In this document: positions 10,691 to 22,829 of the stretch, one piece after another
Layout of the letters: every line of letters starts with the position of its first letter
Numbering within the stretch: position 1 is the stretch's first letter
NCBI GenBank assembly: GCA_950106755.1
Contig: OX467089.1
Span: 21,247,345-21,311,344 of the forward strand
Direction: 5' to 3'
From: Climacium dendroides
Lineage: Eukaryota; Streptophyta; Bryopsida; Hypnales; Climaciaceae
Length of the DNA: 64,000 nt
The notes under the pieces: generated by a model
What the model saw: only the letters and a program-made list of their open reading frames with translations
Told to the model about the DNA's origin: nothing
Database searches by the model: none
Translations under genes and position numbers: made by a program

Positions 10691-12129
10691 GAACTCAGCA
10701 GTCAAATCGGACACTTCGATATAAACTGTAAAAAAAAAAGCAATCGAGAAGAAAAGGAGCAAAAACCGATTGATCACATCCTTGGAATGCCCTCTCCAAT
10801 ACATCACTCTCATGTGCCTGGACCCAGGACATGCATATGAATCCAACCTCTTGACAATGCTGCAACCACTGAGTGCAGCCTTGGTGCCGCCACCTCGTTC
10901 CATTGTGTGCTTCACAGTTGGCTAGAGGCAGAGTGTGAATCCACAATTAATGCTCCCCAGGTCTCACAAACTGGTGCTGATGAAATCTTCAAAACCGAAA
11001 AACGACTTTGACTTCCACAATGGCAAGCACAGAACTGCAGGCGAGAAAAGGGGAAAATAAATAGAAGATTGAAGGAAACTGAGACTGAACAAATGGATCA
11101 TCCACAGAAGCTGAGGTAGATTCAAACTGAGAGCTAAAGCAGCATCACATACGGGGATGGCTTACTCTGACTGTTCTGGTTGAACTCTGGTACCCTTTTG
11201 GACGCCAGCACCAAACTCCTCACAATAACCCAAAGACTAGCAAGTAACTGCTGAAAATAAATGACCAAGAAGAAGAATCAGGAACGCGATTATAGACGGC
11301 AGAATATATCAACTGCACAAACCTTGATTCTATATTCCACTCAAGCACCAAGAAGAAAGACTGGTACTCTTACAACTGGAAATATCATACATGAAGGAAA
11401 ACGACAGAAGAGCAGTGAAGGGGGGGCTACCCAGAGAATTCCAAACTCACATGTGAAGACGAGGTCAACTTCACATGAAATCAGAGTGTTGATCGTTTGC
11501 TGACGGAACCCTAATATTCAGACCTCCGTCCACCAAGATTTCCGAGATTCTCGACTGGTTTGCAGTGGAAATTGGATACTGCGGTCAATACAAACCCGAA
11601 CAAACAAAACGAGAGAATCAACGACGGGATCAAACACAAAACCCCGTGTCATCCGAACAGCAACGACACAATAAGAGAATATCTGCTACTTCTTCCCGTT
11701 GCTTAGTATGGAGTACAAAACATTCACTGATTACCGTGAGCCAGGCAGATGAACTCCAGTTGGGTAGTACTTGTAGTAACACAGAAGCATTAAGCAACGC
11801 TTCGTCACTTTTCTTCTGCCTCCATACCCAAGCTCAGCATTCCCTACGCTCCCGGCCACTAGTGGTTTCGACGCGTCCCACTCGGGCGAAACTAGGCAAA
11901 GAAAGTTAAATCTCATAACGCGGATGCAACTGACGAAGGAGGGCAAAACGGAGGAGGGCAAGCCAGGAACACCACAGACGTAGCCGCAGACTGAAACCCT
12001 CGCTTACCGACGAACCAAGTCAGCAACGCTACAGTGCTGTGCTGTTCCCCGTGTGCAGAGGTGACTGGACTGTGCGCTACCACGTCCAGCGGGTACTCTC
12101 AGAAATTCAGGTACACTAAGTAAGTTAAT
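10691..12129. other. GC-richer region upstream of the TIR-NBS-LRR gene
   Basis: Distinctly higher in GC than the surrounding DNA and lying just 5' of the receptor gene. It may hold the missing first exon, 5' UTR and promoter. I could not find a start codon with a donor in the right phase, and no family is recognisable in any frame. Confidence 0.4.
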
Positions 12130-12720
12130 TTACTGCAGCATGGACAACATGAATGGGAAGGCGAGTCTCTCAATTTGAACGGACCAGGGGCGAATCTGCT
12201 TTTCCTTGACACCTTCTGCTGCGACGAATCTCGCGGTTTCTAGTTCGTCATGTGACATGTCGTAATCGATCTGTGGCTTTACTCCATGGCGACCTTTGTC
12301 TTGTTTCATCTTGCAGCTGGAATTGCAATGCGAAGGCTGAAACAGGAAATTGTACGTGTTCAAGTTGTGGTGTATTCGACATGTACGACTACAAAAGCAT
12401 GCCAATTTCTCAAACTGTAAGCTGGCGCCTAATTATATTCTCCTCTAGCTGCCTTGATGCTGCGGATAGTTAGGTTGAGATTGAGAGTTTATGATTTGCT
12501 GGATGACAGTTTTTTCACCCACAATGTTGTTTTGCGCATCATACATGACGGGATGTATGTTAGCCTGAATCACCCGAAGCATCACCAGTGCCCTCGCATC
12601 ACTGGCACTGACGAAGCTGAACCCCTAATGAAGGTGAAGGTGTTCTTCGGTCTATTGAAGCTCACAGCCTTTTCGATTCCTTCAGGGAGGTGCGTAAACA
12701 GGTTCTGGTGACGTTACTCC
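12130..12720. other. Possible host-gene remnant, unidentified
   Basis: Moderately GC-rich. A minus-strand frame (about 12,330-12,130) reads QIDYDMSHDELETARFVAA and ends with TAA; a plus-strand frame (12,454-12,711) is open for 85 codons. Neither matches a family I know and no splice-linked neighbour was found. Confidence 0.25.
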
Positions 12721-15600
12721 GACGAGTTTGAAAAGTATTGTTATTTCGATATAATTTTTCTTGAAGTTTTGTGTGTTCCTTGCATTTTCATGAATAAGGT
12801 AGAGCTACCCATTACCTTACAGATTTGCTATCTAAGTACTTTGGAGAAGTTATTTATGAGCTCTCATATTTTTCAGAGATTGAATTGTTTGAGAGAAGTC
12901 AATTGCAAAAAGAATGAAGACATTCTGACAAGAATTGAATTCTTTGTGATTTTTCAAAGCTGAAATGTAAAACTGTGAGTAGACCCTTGGTAAAGCATGA
13001 CCAGACCATTGTTGAAGCGTGGGCTGATGTGTCCATTCCTGAGTGCATTGCCATCATGATCATGGATTAGTAAGATTGTGGTAATAAGATGGGCCAGTGA
13101 CGGAAATGGAAGGAACCTGTAAGGTGGGGGAATTGGGTAAATGGTGGTAATGGGTAGTTCTACCTTAGATGTTGGAGACTCTAATTGGTAGGATTACTAT
13201 GTGTACATTTTGCAATCTCTCTAGTAAGCTATATCTCGATTGATAGAGTATCAAATTTATAGTACCAACAGCGACTAGAATATGCCTTTGTCGAGAGCAA
13301 TCAAATGAATAAACTTCAATCCTACTTGTCCTATTTTTAATTTCAATGCATCATTTAGGCTCAAATATGAAATGAGCTTTTGTACTCTATTATGTCTTGT
13401 TTTCCTAGTAAGAATACTTCATCATTGGAAGTAGAATTGTTGAAGACCTACACAAGTATCATATTTGGCTATCAAGTTGGCAAAAATTAAATAAAAATTA
13501 AAATTTTTTTCTTTCATTCTAAGAGGGAGTGGAAAGCAAATAAATTTATGTTACAAATGTCAAACTATGAGAAAATGGATCACATGCATATTTTAGAATA
13601 CTAAATTTATCAACTTCTTGATGTTTCTATAATTAAGGTGTCAACTGAATAAAAGATGAAGAAGACTGAAACATTTATTATTTTGGAAAGCAATTGCTAG
13701 ACTACTTTTTCCAACTTTAATTCATTATTTACCATGAATTGATGACCACGAGCACTAGATAAGGTTTTACATGGGAGGGCAAGGTTCCACTAGAGAAAAT
13801 ATGAATAATATTCATATAAAATTACTATTTTAAAAAAATGTGTAAGGACTCAATCAATTTAATTGTAAACAAACAAGAGCCTATGACTATGAATAACCTC
13901 AATATCTTTTTGGTTTGTATGTTTTATTTGCTACTAGATATGAGTGGAAATTATTTTATAGTATTTCTTGGAGATGAAATCATATATTTTCCCATAGTCA
14001 TAAAATTTTCAAGTTTTTGTGAGAAAATTTGAAATCATTGTTAAATTTTTATGATAAAGTGAAGAAAATTTAGATGTATCCTTGAAAATTGTGAAGCTTC
14101 TACCTTATGTATATATTTTAGTGTGGTTCATTTTTGTGTAATCCAAATTTTGATATCTTTTTATAATTAGAAAATCAATATACCATAATAATTGTAGTTC
14201 CAAAAATTCAAATTCCTATGAAAAATTTACTTTAATATTCAAAAAATTTATATTTTCAAATTGGAGTAGAGACAATACTTTATTAACTTCATTGCATTAG
14301 TTGAATTTATTTATTTTAAATATCATTTTGGACTAAAATTAAGACCTACAATAAGGAGGTATAAATTGTTGGAATTTGCTAAAAAGGCATCTTTGTGATT
14401 TGTTTTCTAATCTCTTTTTCTATGTAGAAGTAATTAGTCTTCAATGAGGGAATTCTAACCAAAATTCAATGCAAACACATTAAAAAAATTGGTTAAAAAA
14501 ACTTAGTTCTTCATCATGTTTTGGTCACTTGAAATCATCTAAGTGCCATTTTGTGGCTTTGCGGATAGTTTAGGGATTAAAGAATACATTTAGTGATTTG
14601 CATTAGTTGGCGCATTTTAACATGAGTAGGAATGCAATTTGGAAAAAAGATATTTATTATAAGATACAAATTATACTTTGAGATCTAATTTTTATTAGTA
14701 TGTATGACTTTCTTTTGAAGTCATTTGAAGTAGGAGATTGTAGAGTGTAAATCCATCCCCATTAGTTTCAGATTAGTTCTTCTTTCCATCACTTGTAACT
14801 CTTACATATTTTAACCCTTTAACGTATGAGAATTGCCCTACAATTTCTGATACAAATACAACATGCCTGGCACTAAAGTGTTCAATTAAAAACCTAGTAT
14901 TGCAACAAATTTCCACCAATTGACTATTATTTGTATGCACAATTTTGTGCTTTTGCCCCACATCCTAATAGTGTTAGCATTAACAAAAAGACGGTCTTCA
15001 TAGGTTGCAGATGAATGAGTGAGCAAGTAAGCCATCCATATAGAGTTGCTCAACTCATATCATAATGCAACAACAATAGTAAGCTTGCGATTCAATCATT
15101 GTCAGCAAAAAAGTTGAACAATAGATGTCATGAAGGCCTGGGCATACCATCAAACACAATAGGCCATTTTTAGCTTGTTCAAACATAAAGGGTTAAGTTA
15201 GGTTGTTTGTTTTGTTTGTTTTGGTGAGATTTCCTAGATTATGTGTCCCCCAGTCACATCCTTGGTACCATCAAAAAGCTCTTCATGAGGAGGATGCACG
15301 AGTATTGTTTCGTGGCATTCTGACTCATGGAAGAAGAAAAATATTGAAATTTAAAGTTTTTATGAATTTAAAAATTACTTTTACTTTTATTTTGGCTGTG
15401 CCAACGGCACATGGCACACTGGTGCGTTTCAAGAACAGGGTCCGTCTCACCAGCGTCTCCCTTCCAGCGTGATTGCAGCGTGAAATGAATGTTTGGAGAG
15501 CATGCAATTGCGGTTGAGAATCAACGTGACACTGCCATACATACAGTTGAGAGCACCACACGAGTATTTCGTTGAGCTTGCAAATTTAAAAGGAATGTGA
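12721..15600. other. AT-rich intergenic DNA
   Basis: No reading frame, RNA or repeat boundary that I can support. The last 200 bases, rising in GC, are presumably the promoter of the esterase gene that begins at 15,677. Confidence 0.45.
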
Positions 15601-15676
15601 AACTCCCCAAGGAAAGCGTTCTGTCTTGATCTTTAGGTTTTCACGCGAGCTTGGAGGATTTGCGAGTAGAGCGGCC

Positions 15677-18192
15677 ATGCCTCCCCATGCGAGGCCCCGG
15701 TTTGTGCTCTACGGAGCTTCCATGACGGAATACTCTTTCTGCGAGGGCGGATGGGGTGCAGGTCTCGCCGACCTCTACTGCCGAAAGGTATTTCATTGCA
15801 ATAGACCCTCGTTTTGATTTGGTTTGCTTTCGTTGGTTGTGGAGAGTTTGTTTAGGGGTTGGAATTCCATCTCGAGTTGTTGGGAATGTGAAGGGTCTGG
15901 GGTTTGTTAGTAGCTGAAAGGGGGTTTGAGATTCTCTTAGAATGCTAGAATGCATTTTTTGGACTCCGGAATAAATGAACTATGAATCTTCGAAGTGCTG
16001 AAAAAAGGTGGACCTGAAATTGACCCGAGGCTCTCATGTATGGACGCTGTACAGTTTAAGCACAAATCTGGATGGGACGGTTTTGCAAATAGGTCTCAAT
16101 TCGGGGATGTTAATTACCTCAATGTCGTATGAAGGAAGTCTTTACGAACTGTAATATCTTTTTGTACTTGGGCTTGATTGGTGACTCTTCATTCTGCTGC
16201 AATTTGTGGAGAAGTTGGAGCAGCTTCCATGTGAAAACCTGCCCAATATGACCAGGTTTCTTGGTTTCTACGGGTGGTTCGTCGGTATTTGTTTTGTATA
16301 CAAAAAGGATTTGGTGCTGGCATGTGTAATAGGGCTTGTTTGGAGTGATCAGTTTGGAGAGCTGAACACGTGGTGGTGGTCTCTGTAGGCAGACATTGTG
16401 CTCAGAGGGTATCGAGGATGGAATACTCGAAGAGCTCTTGAAACTCTAGACAAGATACTCCCGAAAGTACGTAATAGTCGACGGAGGAATTTGATGCAAC
16501 ATCAATTTGCTGATGGAAAATTAAGATCATTTATTTTGCTTGGGGTGCAAATATAACCTAAAGTTTACAGGATGAAGTATTGTGCAAAATGTGAATCTCT
16601 ACTTCAGATGAGGATTTGTAAAGCCCTTTCGAATTTGATTTTCTTACGGAATGGATTTTTTTGTCTCTCGGTTGAGCCTTTAAAAATTAATAGTATGCTT
16701 ATCAACAACAGGATGCAGAAGTCCAACCAGAGCTTGTTGTGGTCTTTTTTGGAGCCAACGACGGTGCTTTTCCCATGCCCAGCGGCCGAGGACAACACGT
16801 TCCCCTTCCTGAGTTTGAAGACAATTTGTGTCGCATTGCAGCGTATCTTCAGGTCCCTCTACCCTGCAAAATTACGTTTGCCATTCTTCGTGGTCCTTTT
16901 CAGGAGATAGACTCTATTGAAGTGAGCTGGAATACTTTTTGAGTTCTATATCATTGTACAGAGGGTTTTAGGATCCAGAAGTAGCACCCTTCGTCAAGAA
17001 CGTTTGTAAGCCACTAGTCGTTCTTTCTCCAACAGGGACTTTCAGAGAAAACTAGGGTGATACTGACTACTGCACCACCCATATACGAGTCTGCCCGCCG
17101 AGAATGGGGCAGGTTTGTTCCTTTGATGACAATCACACTACTCTGCTAAGAAGATTTGTTTTCGTTAGTATGAAAGTTCGACGCAGATAGTATGCTGAGT
17201 AACTCATTGAAATGAAATGGATATTGTGAAATTGCCGGTTGTGCTAGCTTCAGAATATGCATATTTTAGCCTATGCTCTCTTACTATCTACGAAATGATT
17301 GAATCAAGATATTTGAGTGCTAGCTTATTTGAATGCAAGTAATTGCTGTGTATGCTGCACTAATTGAAAGATGGACTCAGTGATTGTGTAGGAATTAGGC
17401 TCCTGATTAATTTTTACAACTGATGCAGGGCCAATTACGGAGAGAAGGGAGGGAAATACGTGGATCGTACAAATGAGCGTGCGGGTCAATATGCCGCCGC
17501 GTGCAGAAGTGCAGCTCAGAAAATGGGAGTGGGTAACATTGACCTCTGGACCTCAATCCAACGGCAGCCAGCTTGGCAAACAGCCTGCCTCACGTAAGAG
17601 ACTCACGGGTGTAACCTATACTGCAGATACTCATTTCAAAGGAATAGCTTTTCTTCTATAGAAGTTGGATGTATGTTGTTAATTTACCATTGCATTGATT
17701 TTGTTCGACTCTAGGTACATTTGAGGAGTCTGAGAGCGCTTGAGAATGAAAGTCTTCTGATGCATTCTTCCGTATTTTCACACGTAGAGAACCCACCCAC
17801 AAGAGATATTCTAGAAATCTAGCCTCGTTACAGTTGGCCGGGTTTGCGTTAAAAGCATCCTTAAATAGCGATCAATTGGTAGGATTTTATGCGGCTAGGT
17901 TTTCTTAAAGTGGTACCTCGTAGGGGTGGTTTCTACTAGTGTCGTACTGGACTTCGAGAATTCACGTGTAATTCTTTGTGCTCTCTGAATGAGAGATTGC
18001 AGGGATGGAATGCATCTTAGTTCGCAAGGGAGTGCTGTGATGCTGGAGGAGCTAATCAAAGTGTTGAAAGACGCACCCTGGCAGCCCAGCTTGCACTATG
18101 ATGCAATGCCGGAAGACTTGTCTGAACCCTCTATTTACATGACTGTCCATCCCTCTGAAGAAGACGTTGAAGCGGCAAGAGTGTCACCTTGA
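15677..18192 (+). CDS. GDSL esterase/lipase, CPRD49 type, six exons, intact
   Basis: SGNH-hydrolase-fold esterase related to plant CPRD49 and isoamyl-acetate-hydrolysing esterase; the physiological substrate is unknown. Exons are 15677-15787, 16389-16466, 16712-16852, 17036-17112, 17429-17593 and 18003-18192; all junctions are GT-AG and in phase, giving 762 nt including TGA (253 aa), close to the usual length. Block I reads FVLYGASMTEYSF with the nucleophile Ser in GAS rather than GDS; CPRD49-type members commonly have GSS. Block II is RGYRGWNTR, block III VVVFFGANDG (oxyanion-hole Asn), and block V DGMHLSSQG supplies the catalytic Asp and His. There is no signal peptide, so a cytosolic location is inferred. 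The start is the first in-frame ATG, directly before PPHARPRFVLYG. Intron 1 carries a dispersed repeat. No lesion is seen, in contrast to everything around it. Confidence 0.93.
15900..16130. repeat. Dispersed repeat family D1, copy 2, inside esterase intron 1
   Basis: Aligns with 2825-3075 and 19,505-19,730. It includes TCTTAGAATGCTAGAATGCA, GAAGTGCTGAAAAAAGGTGG, a block around CTCTCATGTATGGACGCTGT and an end around TTAATTACCTCAATG. It lies wholly between the exon 1 donor (15,788) and the exon 2 acceptor (16,388), so it does not affect coding. Confidence 0.72.
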
Positions 18193-18229
18193 GTTTCATC
18201 TGCTCATACCTCAATTCACATTTTAGCCC

Positions 18230-18713
18230 TTTTTCCTCGAACTTTTGCAGCTAGACTAGCTAAGAGGACTTGGGATTCAACAGGCCAGGATGCTGTCACT
18301 GACGCACCATCCATACTGGTCGATAATGCTCCACAATCTGTCCTTAAGTATCATCACAGAGAGGTGGACTCATGTGCATTTCAACTCTTACATGAACTTG
18401 AAGCCTCACGTGGTTTGCCAGCGACGTGATGTGCTCATTTGCAAGGGAACACCTGAATTTACGTCAAGTTTTTGCGCCAGTAGATTGCATCTCATGCCTA
18501 TTAATTCTCATCCAGCTCTACAAGAAGTTTTCTTCAGATCTTACAGGGAGTGGCCAGGCGGGGTTCCAGGATGAGGTCGGGGATGCTTCTGTGATTAAAA
18601 AGCTTCTTGCTGTTGGCATCCTGACGCAGGAAGGACACAAACGCATACGCTATCTGAATCCGTCAGTAGTAAGCCAACGTGTTCCATCGCCGAAATTTTC
18701 CAGTCGCCGCTGA
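18230..18713 (+). other. Possible decayed exons downstream of the esterase
   Basis: After an acceptor-like CGAACTTTTGCAG (about 18,249) a frame is open for about 55 codons (ARLAKRTWDSTGQDAVTDAP onward) and ends in TGA. A second open block reads DEVGDASVIKKLLAVGILTQ and ends at 18,713. The composition looks coding and the block follows the esterase stop by only 60 bases, so it could be 3' UTR sequence, an alternative last exon or a remnant of a neighbour. I do not recognise a family. Confidence 0.3.
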
Positions 18714-19504
18714 ACATTCAAGGATAGAGACTTTACACACGCATTTGGAGTAGATAGAATGGGAAAATGACTCTAAACGGGTGGGATGGGCGTGGACAAG
18801 GAAATCATAAAAGACCTAGAAAGCCTCCAATGACGTTAGTCGTGTGCCTCACAAGTCACGATTGCAAGAGCTCAACCGCTCGGATTTCTCAAGGTCTGTG
18901 CAGTACATGAATCGAGCGACCAGAAGGAGGAATGTACGTCCCAGGTTATTTGTAAAGGTCTTGTACTGTACTGTACATAAATCGGCAGTCTGCAGTGAAG
19001 CTTGAAGCGGAGCCCCCATGTGTGAATCGCTGTATGGAGTGAAACTAATTCCATCTTTCATCTGAATCCTTGTTACCAACCAAGATGAGTTTCAATTAGT
19101 GCAAGTGGTGCATGACTTGTCTGATATTGTCTATGCCCATTCATCTTTAACTGGGGTTGTCTACTTCCCCTTCAATAGTGGTCTATAAACTTCCACTTGG
19201 AATGTAATGTTTGTAGAAGAAATTCTTTCACACTATATAATAAAGAATTAATTGCAACATTTTTGTTTCTCATATCTAAAGACCTCTTCTATAGTCGCAC
19301 TCCTACATATGTTAATAATGCTTAAAGTAATGCAAATGATCTCTTTTGCATTGATTGAGTCTATATATGAAGAGGGTACAAGTTCTATATGTATTCTTTA
19401 TGTGTACTTTGGTTCTATACCAATAGTGCAAACTTCTAAGCTAACTCAATAGTTGAATGCATTCAAATAAAGGCTTGAACATGGTTCCTATTAATGAACT
19501 ATGA

Positions 19505-19730
19505 AAGTTCTTGTTGAATCTTATTGGTAGTTGAAAGGAGATTCTAAATTATCTTAAAATGTATTTTGTGAACTCTATACGAATAAACCATGAATTTTCA
19601 AAATGTTGAAAATAGGTGTACCTATTTTCAACCTTAGGCTCTCATATATGGAGGGTGTACATTTGAGGCAAAAGTCTAGATGGGACAATTTTGCAATCAA
19701 TTCACAATTAGGTGCAATTACCTTGTATGT
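19505..19730. repeat. Dispersed repeat family D1, copy 3
   Basis: Third copy of the family at 2825-3075 and 15,900-16,130, in the same orientation, recognised by ATTGGTAGTTGAAAGGAGAT, AATGTTGAAAATAGGTGTAC, CTCTCATATATGGAGG and TTAGGTGCAATTACCTTG. No terminal structure is visible. Confidence 0.72.
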
Positions 19731-20017
19731 ATATTCTCTAATACAAAAATTCACTTATAAAGTTTAATTTAGATTCAAGTCTGAAAGCTACATAGATTAA
19801 TGGTAATAAGGATAGGAATCAAATTCCTAGAATGAAATCCATTGATTATTTTAAAAGATGGCATGTTCTAGTTTGTGTTGTATTAACAAAATAATACTTT
19901 ATTCCTTGAAGATTGTTGCCGACACTAATGTTTGATGGATGATTTCAATTGAAAATCTAGGATATAAATAAACATTTTTTCATCCAATATTTCTTTTGAA
20001 AGTTGCTTGAGTACATT

Positions 20018-20237
20018 CACTATAAAAAAAATCTGCGTTTTAGGTGAGGAGCCTAAATTTTTTTTAAATGGATTGTAGGTGACATCCAATGCAACAATCC
20101 ATGTTTTTATGTCAACATCAATGTTATGTTGAATGTTTTCGTTGACATAAAAACATGGGTTGTTGCATTGGATGTCACCTTAAATTTGTTTTAAAAAAAT
20201 TTAGACTTGTCACCCCAAACACAAGGAGTTTGTAGTG
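20018..20237. mobile_element. 220-bp CACTA-type MITE, foldback, TSD ATT
   Basis: Starts CACTATAAAAA and ends GGAGTTTGTAGTG, so both ends read CACTA inward. It is flanked by ATT at 20,015-20,017 and 20,238-20,240, the 3-bp duplication expected for CACTA transposition. Nearly the whole element is an inverted repeat; the inner arms (20,077-20,116 and 20,141-20,180) are almost perfect and contain GACATCCAATGCAACAA and its complement. It is non-coding and would need a transposase in trans. Confidence 0.93.
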
Positions 20238-20918
20238 ATTTTTAGTGAATAGTATTGCAAATTCCATCATTATGGCATTATTGATTATTTAAAGAAGGCA
20301 CTTAATCCATGGATCACCTTTGTAGTGTATTTTGACCATTTCTTGCTACTTGCTCTTGATGTGAATTTAGTGATGAAATCACATGTCTAATGTTTGTCGT
20401 AAAATTTTCAAAATTTTGAACATGAATTTCAAATTACCATAGATTTTTAAAGAAAGAATGAAGAAAATTTATATCAAATAAAAATCATGTTAAAAAAATT
20501 TACATTTTTCAAAATAAAAGTACATTATAAAAGAACATTGTGGTACAAAGAAAGATTTTTTGTTATCCTATATTTAGAAATGTGGTTATAGATCTTCGGC
20601 TTCAAACTTCACTAAAATGCTTATTTTGAGGGATTTTTGGAAATTTCATAGTGAAGTAGAAACTTCACTTCAATATCTTGTTAGTTTTGCTCATAAAGTA
20701 TAAATAAATGTTTTGAATATCAAAATCTAATTTTAAGGGGGAAAACTTACAATATTGAAATATATTGGATTGTGTACTATTCTTTGGATAAACAACCCCA
20801 TTTAAAATCAAAAAACAACTAAAATGTTTTGAACTCAATTCAATGAGTTGGATATAGCATCAATAAAGTTGTATACAATACATTGGATGGAAATCATGCA
20901 TTCTTCAATATGATATCA

Positions 20919-20936
20919 TATATATATATATATATA
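20919..20936. repeat. (AT)n microsatellite
   Basis: A run of about nine AT dinucleotides at the edge of dispersed repeat F1 copy 2. Confidence 0.8.
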
Positions 20937-21017
20937 GAAGAGTTTTTGTATAGTAAAATCACCCATAGTTGCTTACTTAAACAATTCCACGCATGCTTTG
21001 GAGCATGTTTTGAAATG

Positions 21018-21968
21018 GTGAAAAAAAAACACATTACAAACTTTGGTTGAAAATTTGTTCCAACCTTGGTTGGAAATAGTTGCACCCTATAGATTAGATA
21101 TGGATCCCTAGTCAAGAATGGATGGTTCTACCATATGTGGAGAAATACATATTTGGATTGAAGAACAATAAGGTAGAAGCACTAGTTGTCAACCACGCCT
21201 AGTACCCAACTTATAGAGTGTACTATTTCCAACCTTAGGCTAGAAAACAAGCTTGGAATGTGTGTTTTTTGTCCTCTTCAAGGTTGAAACTAATAAGGTT
21301 ATCACACATGTCTCATAGTAGTGAGTGGGAAAGTAGTTCTTGAATGATTGGAATTGCAAGACTCTAAACATTGGCCACTGAACAAGTATTCTTTTTGGCT
21401 CCCAAAATTCATAGTAATTTCAATTTTTGGAATAAAATTTTGAAAATTTTACTATCTTGGTATTTCCTATCTATCTACGTGGGAAAAATTTCCACCACCT
21501 CTAATTCCTTACCATTTGCTCTAAAATTGCTTAAATGATTGACTACTAGTACTTCTACCTTAGTTGCTTCTAGTCATCGGAGGAAAAAAAAGTATCATAG
21601 AAGTATCAACATGTAACTCTCTATAAGATGGTTTTGTACAAAAGAAAAGATTGGGTTTAGGGATCCTAAAACTAGTTTATGGAATTTAATACAATATACT
21701 ACCTTTAACACTTCAAGACAAACAAACATCAACTTTGGCTACCTTGAAAGTGAATAATATTAAAAAAAATCCTAAAAGGAAGGATTTTGCAAGTTGTAAA
21801 AGATTATTTGGAGTACTATAAAACAAAACTAATTAAATAGATGCTAATTTCAATGTGGAGGAAGTTGCAAATTGGCTATCAAATTCTATTGTTTATTGCA
21901 ATCTTGGCTACAATTTAATTTTTCAAGCATTTTCTCCAATATACACTTGGCTACTGAAAATTTTATAT
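21018..21968. mobile_element. Dispersed repeat F1, copy 2 (inverted relative to 3838-4806)
   Basis: Reverse-complement match of the copy at 3838-4806 over about 950 bp, including ACCATCCATTCTTGACTAGG-like and CTTCTACCTTA-type blocks, with many substitutions and short indels. The two copies flank the TIR-NBS-LRR and esterase genes as a 16-kb-spaced inverted pair. No coding capacity. Confidence 0.72.
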
Positions 21969-22540
21969 AGCAATATGTTGTCTCAATAATCTACCAACCT
22001 AAGTTTGTAGAATTGATAGATTAATTTTGTAGTATAGGTTTAGGATCAATCACTAAAGATTTAGAAGTTAAATACTTAAAATAATGGGACAATTTGTAGC
22101 CAATTATCTTTAACAACTTTATACATTTCAATTTGTCGATTACATTCTAATACACAAAATACAAATACAAGATTTTATCCAAGACAAGCAAAATATTTAT
22201 TTAATTCCAAAGTATAGGAGCTCATTGTAAATTTCTAACAACTACATATATGAGAGTTTTTTGTTTTTTTTAAATGCTCCAACTGAGAGCTCAAATAGAC
22301 CATGACAACTTACATATATCTCTCATGAACAAACACCAACTCAATTTGAATAGTCATTGTTCAACTTGTCTCTACTCAAATCTGTCTTCCTAATACCACT
22401 TAGGATCTAACTGACTATTTTTGCTCTACATTGCAAACAGATACCAATTAACTCATAGTAGTAAAAATAGATTGTCAACTAGATTGCATTCACACTGCAA
22501 GGCTATTTGGACTTAAAATGAAAAAATAATTTGTCTACAT
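21969..22540. other. AT-rich, possible 3' LTR of a minus-strand element
   Basis: Lies immediately downstream, in minus-strand sense, of a polypurine tract. On the minus strand it starts TGTAGACAAATTATT. No second LTR copy could be aligned to it, so the assignment is tentative. Confidence 0.25.
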
Positions 22541-22553
22541 AGCCCCCTTCTTT
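22541..22553 (-). other. Polypurine tract-like site
   Basis: Minus strand AAAGAAGGGGGCT followed after two bases by TGTAGAC, the arrangement expected where a polypurine tract abuts a 3' LTR. A similar site lies at 26,366-26,380. Confidence 0.4.
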
Positions 22554-22829
22554 ATTCCATTGACATCCTCATCAATGGTATTCATTCTTGGGATGATTCT
22601 TTTATCTTTAATCTTGAGCTTGTAAAGATATTATATTTGTCTTAAACATTTATTTCCTTGAAATGACTTTTGATGTGACTTATTTTTAAGCACGTGATCA
22701 TTAAAACACTTGTTTCTTTGACATGTAGAAAATCTCTTTTGACAATTTTGTAGGTGAATTTTATATTTTGGAGCTAAAAAGAAATTTTATTAAGTTATTT
22801 AGTTACAAATTGTTTGATTTATTTGGGTC

